Origin: Microbacteriaceae bacterium
Lineage (GTDB): Bacteria; Actinomycetota; Actinomycetes; Actinomycetales; Microbacteriaceae
Direction of reading: 5' to 3'
Length of the DNA stretch: 13,199 bases
Assembly (NCBI GenBank): GCA_017744755.1
Contig: JAGIAU010000038.1
Coordinates: 1 to 13,199 of the forward strand
A program made the translations under genes and the position numbers. Below are positions 1 to 6,435 of the stretch, in pieces. The notes below the pieces were generated by a model, which was not told where the DNA came from, ran no database searches, and saw only the letters and a list, made by a program, of their open reading frames with translations. Within the stretch, counting starts at the first letter, position 1, and every line of letters starts with the position of its first letter.

Positions 1-213
1 GAGACAGGGCCGGGACTGGGGCTCGGGGCCGGCCTCGGAGCGGTGGCGCTCGGCGCGGGGGCGCTGCTGCGGTTCGCGGCGGCGAGCGGACGGGCGTTCC
101 CCGTCAGCGCGTCACGGCGTCGCCGGACGTGCCGTCCCGCCGAGCCGCCTGCTCCGCAGCGGCCGCCTGCGCCTCGGCCTCGCGCATCAGGTCGGCGAAG
201 TGCAGCGGCATGA
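1..213 (+). CDS. Possible C-terminal end of an unknown membrane protein (doubtful)
   Basis: Reading frame 1 is open from the left edge to a TGA at 211-213. Its first ~30 codons encode a Gly/Ala/Leu-rich hydrophobic stretch (GLGLGAGLGAVALGAGALL) that could be a membrane segment, followed by an Arg/Pro/Ala-rich tail. Against it, the last ~110 bases lie over the 3' end of the opposite-strand hemA gene, and the Arg/Pro-rich tail is typical of a shadow frame in GC-rich DNA. No start codon is visible because the window cuts it. If a real gene is here, only the hydrophobic part (1-103) is outside hemA. Function unknown. Confidence 0.22.
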   Translation, partial: ETGPGLGLGAGLGAVALGAGALLRFAAASGRAFPVSASRRRRTCRPAEPPAPQRPPAPRPRASGRRSAAA

Positions 214-1447
214 CGCGGTGCTCGTCGTGCGCGCTCGGGTCGATGCCGTACACGACGGCGAGGGCCGCCTCGAAGTCGGCGATGCCCCCGACGGCCGCGG
301 CGTCGCGCGCCCGCTCCGACGGGGTGTGCAGCAGCACGCCGGCGAGGTGGCGCAGCGCCTCCGTGGCGGCGGCGGCCGCCTCGGGCGTCGCCGCGCGGCT
401 CTCGGCCCGCTCGATCTCGGCATCGAGGGCGTCGAAGATGTGGCGGCGCAGCGCGACGATCGCGGGGGCCGCGAGCTGCTCCGCCGTGAACCGCCCGGTC
501 GCCGACTGGACGATGCGCCGGGCGGCCGCCTCCGGCGTCGCCGGGGCGAGCTCGGGCAGGTCGGCGTGCAGCGCGATGAGCTGGAGGTCGAGCAGCTCGA
601 TGCCGGGCAGCTCGCCGACCCCGGGCTCGACGTTCCGCGGCATGCCGAGGTCGATGACGAGGCGGCGGGCGCCGTCGGCGGGGACGTCGGCGGGGGCCAC
701 GGTGTAGGCCCGCGTGCACGTGATGACGACCTCGGCCGCGGCGATCGCCCCGGCGAGATCGCCTCGAGCGGTCACCCCGTACTTCGCGGCGAAGGTCCCG
801 GCCCGACCCGTCTTCGAGTACACCGCGATGTCGGCGACGCCGAGGGCGCGGAGGCCCGCGATCGTCGTCGCGGCGTAGTTCCCGGTGCCGACCACGAGCA
901 CCCGCGCAGCCCGCCAGTCCGTCACCCGGTGGCCGGCCAGGTCGAGGGCGAACTGCACGAGCGAGCGTCCCTGACGGCCGAGCTCCGTCGCGGACCGCAC
1001 CTCGCGGGAGACCTTCGAGGCTCGCTGGAACGCGCGGTCGAGGGCCGGCGTCGTCGCCCCGGCGACTCGCGCGGCGTCGTAGGCGCGGCGCACCTGGCCC
1101 GCGATCTCGTCCTCGCCCACGGCGAGCGACTCGAGACCGGCGGTCACGGCGAAGAGATGCTGCAGCGCCTCGGGCCCGGAGGCGACCATCGCGTTCGCTT
1201 GGAACTCCTCCGCGGAGAGCCCTGCGGCGGCGGCGAAGCGACGCACGATGCGGGCCGTCGCCTGCGCCTCGGCGCCCGCCTCGACGTCCGCATACGCCTC
1301 GACCCGGTTGCACGTGGAGAGCAGCACGGCCCCCGCGGTGTCGCGCCCGAGCAGCTCCGCGGCGGCATCGTCCGCGGTCGCCGCCGACAACCGGTCGAGG
1401 AGGTCGAACCCCGTCGTCCGGTGCGACACGGAGACGCAGATCAGCAC
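104..1447 (-). CDS. hemA: Glutamyl-tRNA reductase
   Basis: HemA reduces glutamyl-tRNA(Glu) with NADPH to glutamate-1-semialdehyde, the first committed and usually rate-limiting step of C5-route tetrapyrrole synthesis, in the cytoplasm. The 447-residue product fits the family. SHRTTGFDLL at 8-17 is the N-terminal signature. STCNRVE at 44-50 holds the catalytic Cys46. GEDEIAGQVRRAY at 111-123 and the following helices are family hallmarks. VLVVGTGNYA at 183-192 is the NADPH-binding loop, and VIDLGMPRNVEP at 264-275 is conserved. The C-terminal part (about 320-440) is the helical dimerisation domain. The GTG start is chosen because it gives the expected short N-terminus (MLICVSVSHR). The nearby ATG at 1455-1453 is out of frame, and the ribosome site is weak. 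The gene is divergent from the rest of the haem genes, so HemA supply could be controlled separately. Confidence 0.96.
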   Translation of the reverse strand: MLICVSVSHRTTGFDLLDRLSAATADDAAAELLGRDTAGAVLLSTCNRVEAYADVEAGAEAQATARIVRRFAAAAGLSAEEFQANAMVASGPEALQHLFAVTAGLESLAVGEDEIAGQVRRAYDAARVAGATTPALDRAFQRASKVSREVRSATELGRQGRSLVQFALDLAGHRVTDWRAARVLVVGTGNYAATTIAGLRALGVADIAVYSKTGRAGTFAAKYGVTARGDLAGAIAAAEVVITCTRAYTVAPADVPADGARRLVIDLGMPRNVEPGVGELPGIELLDLQLIALHADLPELAPATPEAAARRIVQSATGRFTAEQLAAPAIVALRRHIFDALDAEIERAESRAATPEAAAAATEALRHLAGVLLHTPSERARDAAAVGGIADFEAALAVVYGIDPSAHDEHRVMPLHFADLMREAEAQAAAAEQAARRDGTSGDAVTR

Positions 1448-1492
1448 CCGTCCATGGTACGGAAGCGCCCCTGGGTGCCGATAGGAAGCAGG

Positions 1493-1521
1493 TCCTAACC
1501 CCGCGTCGGCGTGTTCGTCAA
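1493..1521 (-). promoter_or_regulatory. Candidate hemA promoter
   Basis: Read on the minus strand, TTGACG (1521-1516) is a good -35 element. It is followed after 17 bases by TTAGGA (1498-1493), or after 18 by TAGGAC, as a poor -10. This would give a leader of about 40 bases before the hemA GTG. The -10 overlaps a small dyad, TAGGA-N6-TCCTA (1482-1497), that could bind a regulator. The assignment rests on motif and spacing only. Confidence 0.35.
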
Positions 1522-1525
1522 TCCC

Positions 1526-1555
1526 CTGACCGCCGGGGGGTCGCGGAGCTAGCCT
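1526..1555 (+). promoter_or_regulatory. Candidate promoter for the acidic-protein gene and possibly the hem operon
   Basis: CTGACC (1526-1531) and TAGCCT (1550-1555) form a plausible sigma-70-type -35/-10 pair with an 18-base spacer; TAGCCT fits the actinobacterial TANNNT -10. Transcription would begin near 1562, leaving a short leader containing GGAGG (1575-1579) five bases before the ATG at 1585. The pair lies back to back with the proposed hemA promoter. Confidence 0.4.
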
Positions 1556-1584
1556 CGGGGCATCACGAACGGACGGAGGCTGCC

Positions 1585-2019
1585 ATGACCGGCGACGACT
1601 TCGGGATGCGGATCGTCCATGAGGAGGATCTCGACGACCCGGACATGATCCCCGCCGCCGAGGCCGAGCTGCGCGACTTCGGCGAGGTCGGCGAGCCCGA
1701 GGCGCTCCCGCGCGAGGACCTCGAGGCCGAGGAGCACGAGGCCTATGAGGCGCGCGACTTCGGGACGCCCGACGCCGCGCATCCGGACTCGCAGGGCCAC
1801 GACCCCGTCGTCGCCGCGCTGGGCGACGACGGGCAGGGCGATCTCGCGCCGGAGGACCTCCCGGACGACGACCGGGACGAGCCGAACTCGCCGGACGGCC
1901 TCTTCGACAGCCAGGACATGCCGGCCGTCGACGGCGAGGCGGCCGACGGCGACGCCGGCTACGACGACGACGGCCTCGCGGAGGACGACGACGACGAGGA
2001 CGGCCGCGGGCTCGGCTGA
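1585..2019 (+). CDS. Highly acidic, probably disordered small protein of unknown function
   Basis: This 144-residue protein is not recognised as a member of a named family. It has a strong ribosome site (GGAGG, 5-base spacing) and consistent GC-rich third positions, so it is very likely a real gene. By hand count it contains 34 Asp and 18 Glu against about 6 Arg, no Lys and no Cys, so it is strongly negative. It ends in runs of Asp (YDDDG, EDDDDED). It has no signal peptide or membrane segment and few aromatic residues, so intrinsic disorder is likely. A DFG motif recurs at 5-7, 31-33 and 58-60, preceded by Arg in the last two, suggesting a decayed 26-27-residue repeat. It lies between hemA and hemE, 85 bases before hemE and on the same strand, so it may be co-transcribed with the haem operon. 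A metal-, iron- or nucleic-acid-mimic role is conceivable but unsupported. Confidence 0.85.
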   Translation: MTGDDFGMRIVHEEDLDDPDMIPAAEAELRDFGEVGEPEALPREDLEAEEHEAYEARDFGTPDAAHPDSQGHDPVVAALGDDGQGDLAPEDLPDDDRDEPNSPDGLFDSQDMPAVDGEAADGDAGYDDDGLAEDDDDEDGRGLG

Positions 2020-2044
2020 GCGGCCTCCTCCCCGGATCTCGATC

Positions 2045-2070
2045 CGCGCCCCGGCGCCGTTCCGGGCGCG
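2045..2070 (+). terminator. GC-rich hairpin before hemE (weak terminator or attenuator candidate)
   Basis: CGCGCCC(C)GG at 2045-2054 pairs with CCGGGCGCG at 2062-2070, leaving a 7-base loop and one bulged C. A smaller palindrome, GGATC-TC-GATCC (2034-2045), abuts it. There is no T-run after the stem, so it is not a classical intrinsic terminator. It sits in the leader between the acidic gene and hemE, where it could reduce read-through or stabilise the 5' end of a processed hem mRNA. Confidence 0.3.
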
Positions 2071-2092
2071 AGGAGACTCAGGCGCCGTGCGG

Positions 2093-2098
2093 GAGAAT
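2093..2098 (+). promoter_or_regulatory. Possible -10 element for a leaderless hemE transcript
   Basis: GAGAAT lies six bases before the hemE GTG (2105), the distance expected if transcription began at the start codon itself. No convincing -35 is visible. The overlapping GGGAG (2091-2095) is also a reasonable Shine-Dalgarno sequence at 9 bases, so the two readings compete. Confidence 0.22.
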
Positions 2099-2104
2099 GG
2101 ACGG

Positions 2105-3160
2105 GTGACGTCCACCGCCTCGCATCCGCTCCTCGACGGCCGGACGGCGGGCTCCCCGCTCGTCCGCGCGCTCCGGGGCGAGCGGCCGGAGCGGACCCCG
2201 GTGTGGTTCATGCGGCAGGCGGGGCGGAGCCTCCCGGAGTACCGCGAGCTGCGCGTCGGCACGGACATGCTCGCCGCCTGCCTCGACCCGGAGCTCGCGA
2301 GCGAGATCACGCTGCAGCCGGTGCGGCGCCACGGCGTCGACGCGGGCATCTTCTTCAGCGACATCGTCGTGCCGCTCAAGCTCGCGGGCGTCGACGTGGA
2401 CATCGTGCCCGGCAAGGGCCCGGTGCTCGCGGAGCCGATCCGCACCGCCTCCGACGTCCTCAAGCTGCGGCCCATCGACCCCGAGGCGCTCGCCCCGATC
2501 CGTGAGGCGGTCGCGCGCACGGTCGCGGAGCTCGGGGCGACGCCGCTCATCGGCTTCGCCGGGGCGCCGTACACCCTCGCCTCCTACCTGGTCGAGGGCG
2601 GCCCGTCACGCGAGCAGCTCCGCACGCGGACCATGATGTACGCCGACCCGAACGCCTGGGCCGGACTCCTCAACTGGGCCGCCGACGTCACGGGCGAGTT
2701 CCTCCGCGCCCAGGTCGAAGCGGGCGCCTCCGCCGCCCAGCTCTTCGACTCGTGGGTCGGCTCCCTGTCCCGCAACGACTACTTCAAGCGCGTCCTCCCG
2801 CACTCGCAGCGCGCGCTCAGCCACCTGCGCGGCACCGACGTCCCCATGATCCACTTCGGCGTCGGCTCCGGCGAGGTGCTCGACCTCATGGGCCGCGCGG
2901 GCGTCGACGCGGTCGGCGTCGACTGGCGCATCCCGCTCGACGTCGCGGCGGAGCGCGTCGGCCCCGACGTCACGCTCCAGGGGAACATCGACCCCGCCCT
3001 CCTCGCCGCGCCGTGGCGCATCCTCGAGGCGCACGTGGAGGATGTCCTCGAGCGCGGGCGAGCGGCCCGCGCCCATATCGTCAACCTCGGTCACGGCGTC
3101 CCCCCGGAGACGGATCCCGACGTGCTGACGCGCGTCGTCGAGCTCGTGCACTCCCGATGA
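2105..3160 (+). CDS. hemE: Uroporphyrinogen III decarboxylase
   Basis: HemE removes the four acetate carboxyls of uroporphyrinogen III to give coproporphyrinogen III, in the cytoplasm and without a cofactor. The 351-residue product has the family landmarks: WFMRQAGRSLPEYR at 34-47 with substrate-binding Arg37 and Arg41, GIFFSDIVVPL at 81-91 with the key Asp86, GFAGAPYTLASYLVEGG at 150-166 with Tyr156, and the C-terminal NLGHGVPPETDPD with His330. The GTG at 2105 is preferred because GGGAG precedes it at 9 bases and it gives a normal N-terminus. An in-frame GTG at 2087 is possible, and the frame stays open much further upstream, but that part overlaps the acidic-protein gene and is a shadow. 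It is the first haem enzyme of the plus-strand operon. Its stop overlaps the hemY start (ATGA, 3157-3160). Confidence 0.96.
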   Translation: MTSTASHPLLDGRTAGSPLVRALRGERPERTPVWFMRQAGRSLPEYRELRVGTDMLAACLDPELASEITLQPVRRHGVDAGIFFSDIVVPLKLAGVDVDIVPGKGPVLAEPIRTASDVLKLRPIDPEALAPIREAVARTVAELGATPLIGFAGAPYTLASYLVEGGPSREQLRTRTMMYADPNAWAGLLNWAADVTGEFLRAQVEAGASAAQLFDSWVGSLSRNDYFKRVLPHSQRALSHLRGTDVPMIHFGVGSGEVLDLMGRAGVDAVGVDWRIPLDVAAERVGPDVTLQGNIDPALLAAPWRILEAHVEDVLERGRAARAHIVNLGHGVPPETDPDVLTRVVELVHSR

Positions 3161-4446
3161 CCGAGCCGGTCCTCGTGGTCGGCGGGGGCGTCGGCGGCCT
3201 CGTCGTCGCCTACGACCTCGCGCGCCAGGGCGTTCCGGTCACGGTCCTCGAGGCGGATGAGCGCACGGGCGGCCAGCTCGCCCCGGTCGTCGTCGGCGGC
3301 ATCGCGGTCGATGCGGGGGCGGAGTCGTTCGCGACGCGCACGCCGGCCGTCGCCGAGCTCGCGGCGGAGCTCGGCCTCGAGACGACGAGCCCGCTCGACT
3401 CGCCCGCCTGGCTGATCGGCGCCGACGGCGGGGCGGCGCCGCTGCCCGCGGCGAGCGTGCTGGGCATCCCGGCCGAGCCGTTCGCGGCCGACGTCGTCGC
3501 GCTGCTCGGTACGGGCGGCGCGTTCCGCGCGGAACTCGACAAGGTCATCCCCCTCCTCCGCCCCGCGAAGTACCGGAGCCTCGGGCAGCTCGTCCGCCGC
3601 CGGATGGGCCGGAAGGTCCTCGATCGGCTCGTCGACCCGGTCGTCCGCGGCGTGCACTCGTCCGCCGCCGATGCCATGCCGGTCGAGGCCGCCTCTCCGG
3701 GGCTGACGGCCGCGCTCGGGCGAGCGGGCTCGCTCGCCGCCGCCGTCGCGGACCTGCGTGCTTCCGCCCCGGCCGGCTCCCAGGTCGGCGGCATCGTCGG
3801 CGGCGTGCACCGCCTCGCCGAGCGGCTCGTGGAGGAGGTCGTCGCGCACCGCGGCGAGATCCGCGCGGGCGCCCGCGTCGTCGACGCGCAGCGGAACGCG
3901 CTCACCCTCGCCACTGGGGAGCGCCTCCGCGGCCGCGTCGTCGTCGCCGCGCCCGGCATCGCCTCCGAGCCCGTGCGGACGCGGGGGATCGTGCTCGCGA
4001 TCGCCGCGGTCGAGTCCGCCGCGCTCGACGAGGCGCCGCGCGGCACCGGGGCGCTGGTGGCGTCGGGAGCGCCCGGGATCCGCGCGAGGGCGTTCACCCA
4101 TTCCAGCGCCAAATGGGCCTGGCTCGGCGAGGCGGCCGGTCCCGGGCGGCATCTCGTCCGATGCTCCTACGATGGGGTGCCGGAGGACCCCGAGCGCACG
4201 CTGCTCGCCGACCTCCGCGCGATCACCGGAGCGGCCGACATCCGGCTGACGGACCTCGCGGTCCGGAGCTGGGTGCGGACGCTCGCGGCGCACGCGCCGG
4301 CGGACGACGGGCCGCTCGTCGCCGGCGAAGCGGCGTCGGGGACGGGGCTCGCGACGATCGTGCCGCGGGCGCGGGCGCTCGCACAGGACGTCATCGAGCA
4401 CATCGGCGGCAGCGACCGCACCGGAACCGACAGGGGAGCACCATGA
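3157..4446 (+). CDS. hemY: Coproporphyrinogen III oxidase, FAD-dependent (HemY/CgoX)
   Basis: In actinobacteria this protoporphyrinogen-oxidase-like flavoprotein oxidises coproporphyrinogen III to coproporphyrin III with oxygen. The neighbouring hemQ and hemH argue for this substrate rather than protoporphyrinogen. The 429-residue product begins with a Rossmann FAD motif (G9-x-G11-x-x-G14), Glu32 at the end of the second strand and RTGGQL at 36-41. The middle carries the family-typical LVDPVVRGVHSS, and the C-terminus GLATIVPRA (397-405) contributes to the flavin site. There is no membrane segment or signal peptide. It is slightly short for the family, but both ends are intact. The ATG start overlaps the hemE stop by 4 bp without a clear ribosome site, implying translational coupling. 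Its own stop overlaps hemQ (ATGA, 4443-4446). Confidence 0.93.
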   Translation: MTEPVLVVGGGVGGLVVAYDLARQGVPVTVLEADERTGGQLAPVVVGGIAVDAGAESFATRTPAVAELAAELGLETTSPLDSPAWLIGADGGAAPLPAASVLGIPAEPFAADVVALLGTGGAFRAELDKVIPLLRPAKYRSLGQLVRRRMGRKVLDRLVDPVVRGVHSSAADAMPVEAASPGLTAALGRAGSLAAAVADLRASAPAGSQVGGIVGGVHRLAERLVEEVVAHRGEIRAGARVVDAQRNALTLATGERLRGRVVVAAPGIASEPVRTRGIVLAIAAVESAALDEAPRGTGALVASGAPGIRARAFTHSSAKWAWLGEAAGPGRHLVRCSYDGVPEDPERTLLADLRAITGAADIRLTDLAVRSWVRTLAAHAPADDGPLVAGEAASGTGLATIVPRARALAQDVIEHIGGSDRTGTDRGAP

Positions 4447-5168
4447 CCGAACCGACAGGCGAGCGCCTCGGCTACACCCTCTACGCGGTGTTCGAGCGGA
4501 TCCGCCCGGTGCCGAACCTCGGCGAGCGCATCGCGAGCGCGACGCAGCAGTTCATCGCCGACGTGCAGGGCCAGCAGGCGCGCACGCCGCTCGCCGAGGC
4601 CGCGCACGGGCTGCTCGCCAAGGGCGTCACGTTCCGCGGCCTCTACGACGTGTCGGCGATGCGCGCCGACGCGGACGTCATGCTCTGGCTCACCGGCGAG
4701 GACCCGCAGGCGCTGCAGGCCGCCTACCGGGAGCTGCGCCGTTCCGCGCCGCTCAGCGCGCTCGAGCCGCGCTGGAACGCGATGGGCCTGCACCGCGAGG
4801 CCGAGTTCGCGAAAGACCACTCGCCCGCCTTCATGCGCGGCCTGCCGCCGAAGCGCTGGCTCACCGTCTACCCCTTCGTCCGCTCCTACGAGTGGTACCT
4901 GCTGCCGGAGGCGGAGCGCGGCGCCATGCTGCGCGACCACGGCGGCAAGGGCCGCGACTTCCCGCAGGTGCAGTCGAACACGGTCGCGTCGTTCGCCCTC
5001 GGGGACTACGAGTGGCTGCTCGCGCTCGAGGCCGACGAGCTCGTCGACCTGGTCGACCTGATGCGCCACCTGCGCGCCACCGAGGCGCGGCGCCACGTGC
5101 GCGAGGAGATCCCGTTCTTCACGGGCCGGCTCATCGACTTCGCGGAGCTCGACGAGGTGCTCGCGTGA
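4443..5168 (+). CDS. hemQ: Coprohaem decarboxylase (HemQ/ChdC, chlorite dismutase family)
   Basis: HemQ carries out the last step of the coproporphyrin-dependent route, oxidatively decarboxylating two propionates of iron-coproporphyrin III with peroxide to form haem b. The 241-residue protein is of the actinobacterial type. His166 (in LRDHGGKGR) is the expected proximal ligand, Tyr143 (in VYPFVRSYEWYLL) the radical-forming catalytic Tyr, and His126 (in KDHSPAF) the distal His typical of actinobacteria. The spacings of 17 residues from His126 to Tyr143 and 23 from Tyr143 to His166 match what I recall for the Corynebacterium diphtheriae enzyme (118/135/158). The ATG follows AGGGGAG (4432-4438) and overlaps the hemY stop. 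Presence of hemQ excludes the classical protoporphyrin branch as the main route. The stop overlaps the hemH GTG (GTGA, 5165-5168). Confidence 0.96.
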   Translation: MTEPTGERLGYTLYAVFERIRPVPNLGERIASATQQFIADVQGQQARTPLAEAAHGLLAKGVTFRGLYDVSAMRADADVMLWLTGEDPQALQAAYRELRRSAPLSALEPRWNAMGLHREAEFAKDHSPAFMRGLPPKRWLTVYPFVRSYEWYLLPEAERGAMLRDHGGKGRDFPQVQSNTVASFALGDYEWLLALEADELVDLVDLMRHLRATEARRHVREEIPFFTGRLIDFAELDEVLA

Positions 5169-6346
5169 CGATCACGACCGGCCGGGTGCCGTTCGCGAGC
5201 GAGGCCGCGGTCGACGGCCCCGAGCATGTCGAGGTCCCGGTCGCGTACGACGCGATCCTGCTCGCCGGCTTCGGCGGACCGGAGGGCCAGGAGGACGTCA
5301 TCCCCTTCCTGCGGAACGTCACGCGCGGCCGCGGCATCCCCGACGAGCGGCTCGAGGAGGTCGCGCACCACTACCGCCACTTCGGCGGCGTCTCGCCGAT
5401 CAACGCCCAGAACCGCGCGCTCAAGGCGGCCATCGAGGCGGAGCTCGCCGCGCGCGGCATCGACCTCCCCGTCTACTGGGGCAACCGGAACTGGGCGCCC
5501 TACCTGGAGGACGCCGTCCAGGAGGCGGCCGCCGCCGGGGACACGAAGCTCCTCGGGCTCGCGACGAGCGCCTACGCCTCCTTCTCCTCCTGCCGCCAGT
5601 ACCGCGAGGACTTCGCGCGCGTGCTCGAGTCGACGGGCCTCGCCGGCGCCGTCACGATCGACAAGGTCCGGCAGTTCTTCGACCACCCCGGCTTCGTCGC
5701 CCCCTTCGTCGCGGGGGTGGAGAACGCCCTCCGCGCGTTCATCGCCGACGGCATCGCGCCCTCCGAGGTCCAGGTCCTCTTCTCGACGCATTCGGTCCCG
5801 AGCTCGGATGCGGAGCGCTCCGGCCCGCGCGACCGCGACTTCGGTCCCGGCGGCGCCTACGCGGCGCAGCACCTCGCCGTCGCCGGATACGTCATGGCGC
5901 AGCTCGCCGCAGCCGTCCCGGGCACGGAGGACACGGACTGGTCGCTCGTCTACCAGTCGCGCTCCGGCCCGCCGAGCCAGCCGTGGCTCGAGCCCGACAT
6001 CAACGACGCGATCGCCGAGCTGCCCGCCGTCGGGAAGCGCGCCGTCGCCATCGTGCCGCTCGGCTTCATGAGCGACCACATGGAGGTGCTCTGGGACCTC
6101 GACACGGAGGCGCTCGAGACCGCCGGCGAGCTCGGGCTCGCCGCCGTCCGCACGCCGACCCCGGGCGTCGACCCGGCCTTCGTCGCCGGGCTCGTCGACC
6201 TCGTCGAGGAGCGGCTGCACGGCACCCCGGCGGCGGATCGCCCGCACGTCACCGGTCTCGGGCCGTGGTTCGACGTGTGCCGCCCCGCCTGCTGCGAGAA
6301 CGTGCGTGCCGGATTCCGGCCCGCCGCGGCAGGATTGGTCCCGTGA
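5165..6346 (+). CDS. hemH: Coproporphyrin III ferrochelatase (HemH/CpfC), probable [2Fe-2S] type
   Basis: HemH inserts Fe(II) into coproporphyrin III, giving the substrate of HemQ. The 393-residue protein has an N-terminal extension of about 27 residues before the canonical start (YDAILLAGFGGPEG). Two metal-site residues are visible: His209 in LFSTHSVPSSDAE and Glu307 in GFMSDHMEVLWDLDTEA. It contains exactly four cysteines: Cys143 (SSCRQY) and a C-terminal cluster Cys372, Cys376 and Cys377 (DVCRPACCENV). This one-plus-three arrangement matches the [2Fe-2S] ferrochelatases known from actinobacteria such as Mycobacterium, so a cluster is inferred. The GTG start follows GAGG at 7 bases and overlaps the hemQ stop. 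The gene ends in GTGA (6343-6346), which also starts a repeat-encoded mini-ORF leading into hemC. Confidence 0.95.
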   Translation: MTITTGRVPFASEAAVDGPEHVEVPVAYDAILLAGFGGPEGQEDVIPFLRNVTRGRGIPDERLEEVAHHYRHFGGVSPINAQNRALKAAIEAELAARGIDLPVYWGNRNWAPYLEDAVQEAAAAGDTKLLGLATSAYASFSSCRQYREDFARVLESTGLAGAVTIDKVRQFFDHPGFVAPFVAGVENALRAFIADGIAPSEVQVLFSTHSVPSSDAERSGPRDRDFGPGGAYAAQHLAVAGYVMAQLAAAVPGTEDTDWSLVYQSRSGPPSQPWLEPDINDAIAELPAVGKRAVAIVPLGFMSDHMEVLWDLDTEALETAGELGLAAVRTPTPGVDPAFVAGLVDLVEERLHGTPAADRPHVTGLGPWFDVCRPACCENVRAGFRPAAAGLVP

Positions 6347-6435
6347 ACGCACACTGGCTCCCTGAGCGAGCCGTAGGCGAGTCGAACTGGCTCCCTGAGC
6401 GAGCCGTAGGCGAGTCGAAGGGCGCGCGCCGATGA
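6343..6435 (+). CDS. 30-codon repeat-encoded mini-ORF linking hemH to hemC
   Basis: A GTG at 6343 overlaps the hemH stop (GTGA) and opens a 30-codon frame ending in a TGA that overlaps the hemC start (ATGA, 6432-6435). It is built almost wholly from two exact 33-bp repeats, so the peptide contains WLPERAVGES twice, 11 residues apart, and ends KGARR. Because 33 is a multiple of three, adding or losing repeat units keeps the relay in frame. A stable product is not required; the frame may serve only to carry ribosomes from hemH to hemC. CAGGAT seven bases before the GTG resembles a -10 for leaderless initiation. It could also be chance, but the same arrangement recurs at hemD/hemB. Confidence 0.4.
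   Translation: MNAHWLPERAVGESNWLPERAVGESKGARR
6353..6422 (+). repeat. Two tandem 33-bp repeats of the CCCTGAGCGAG...CGAGTCGAAGGG family
   Basis: The 33-bp unit at 6353-6385 is repeated exactly at 6386-6418; the second copy runs on into AAGGG, completing the family end. On the minus strand the element reads CCCTTCGACTCG, a 7-base variable centre (CCTACGG), then CTCGCTCAGGGAGCCA. That is the same family as the units at 8104-8184 but inverted. The ends (CCCT/AGGG) can pair, so each unit is an imperfect palindrome. Similar CCCTTCGA...CTCAGGG elements are known as common intergenic repeats of GC-rich actinobacteria. The terminal GAAGGG acts as the hemC Shine-Dalgarno-like site, 9 bases before its ATG. 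Confidence 0.95.

Noticed and set aside
1451..1455. ATG at 1455-1453 as the hemA start
   Set aside because: It is out of frame with hemA and reaches a stop after four codons; the GTG at 1447 fits the family N-terminus.
1745..2104. Upstream in-frame extension of hemE through the acidic-protein region
   Set aside because: The extension is Arg/Thr-rich with no family similarity and overlaps the acidic gene, which has its own strong ribosome site. The GTG at 2105 gives a normal HemE length.
6353..6422. Short CRISPR array or phage-type attachment site
   Set aside because: Only two directly abutting units with no spacers, and the unit belongs to a recognisable intergenic repeat family. No cas or integrase gene is present.
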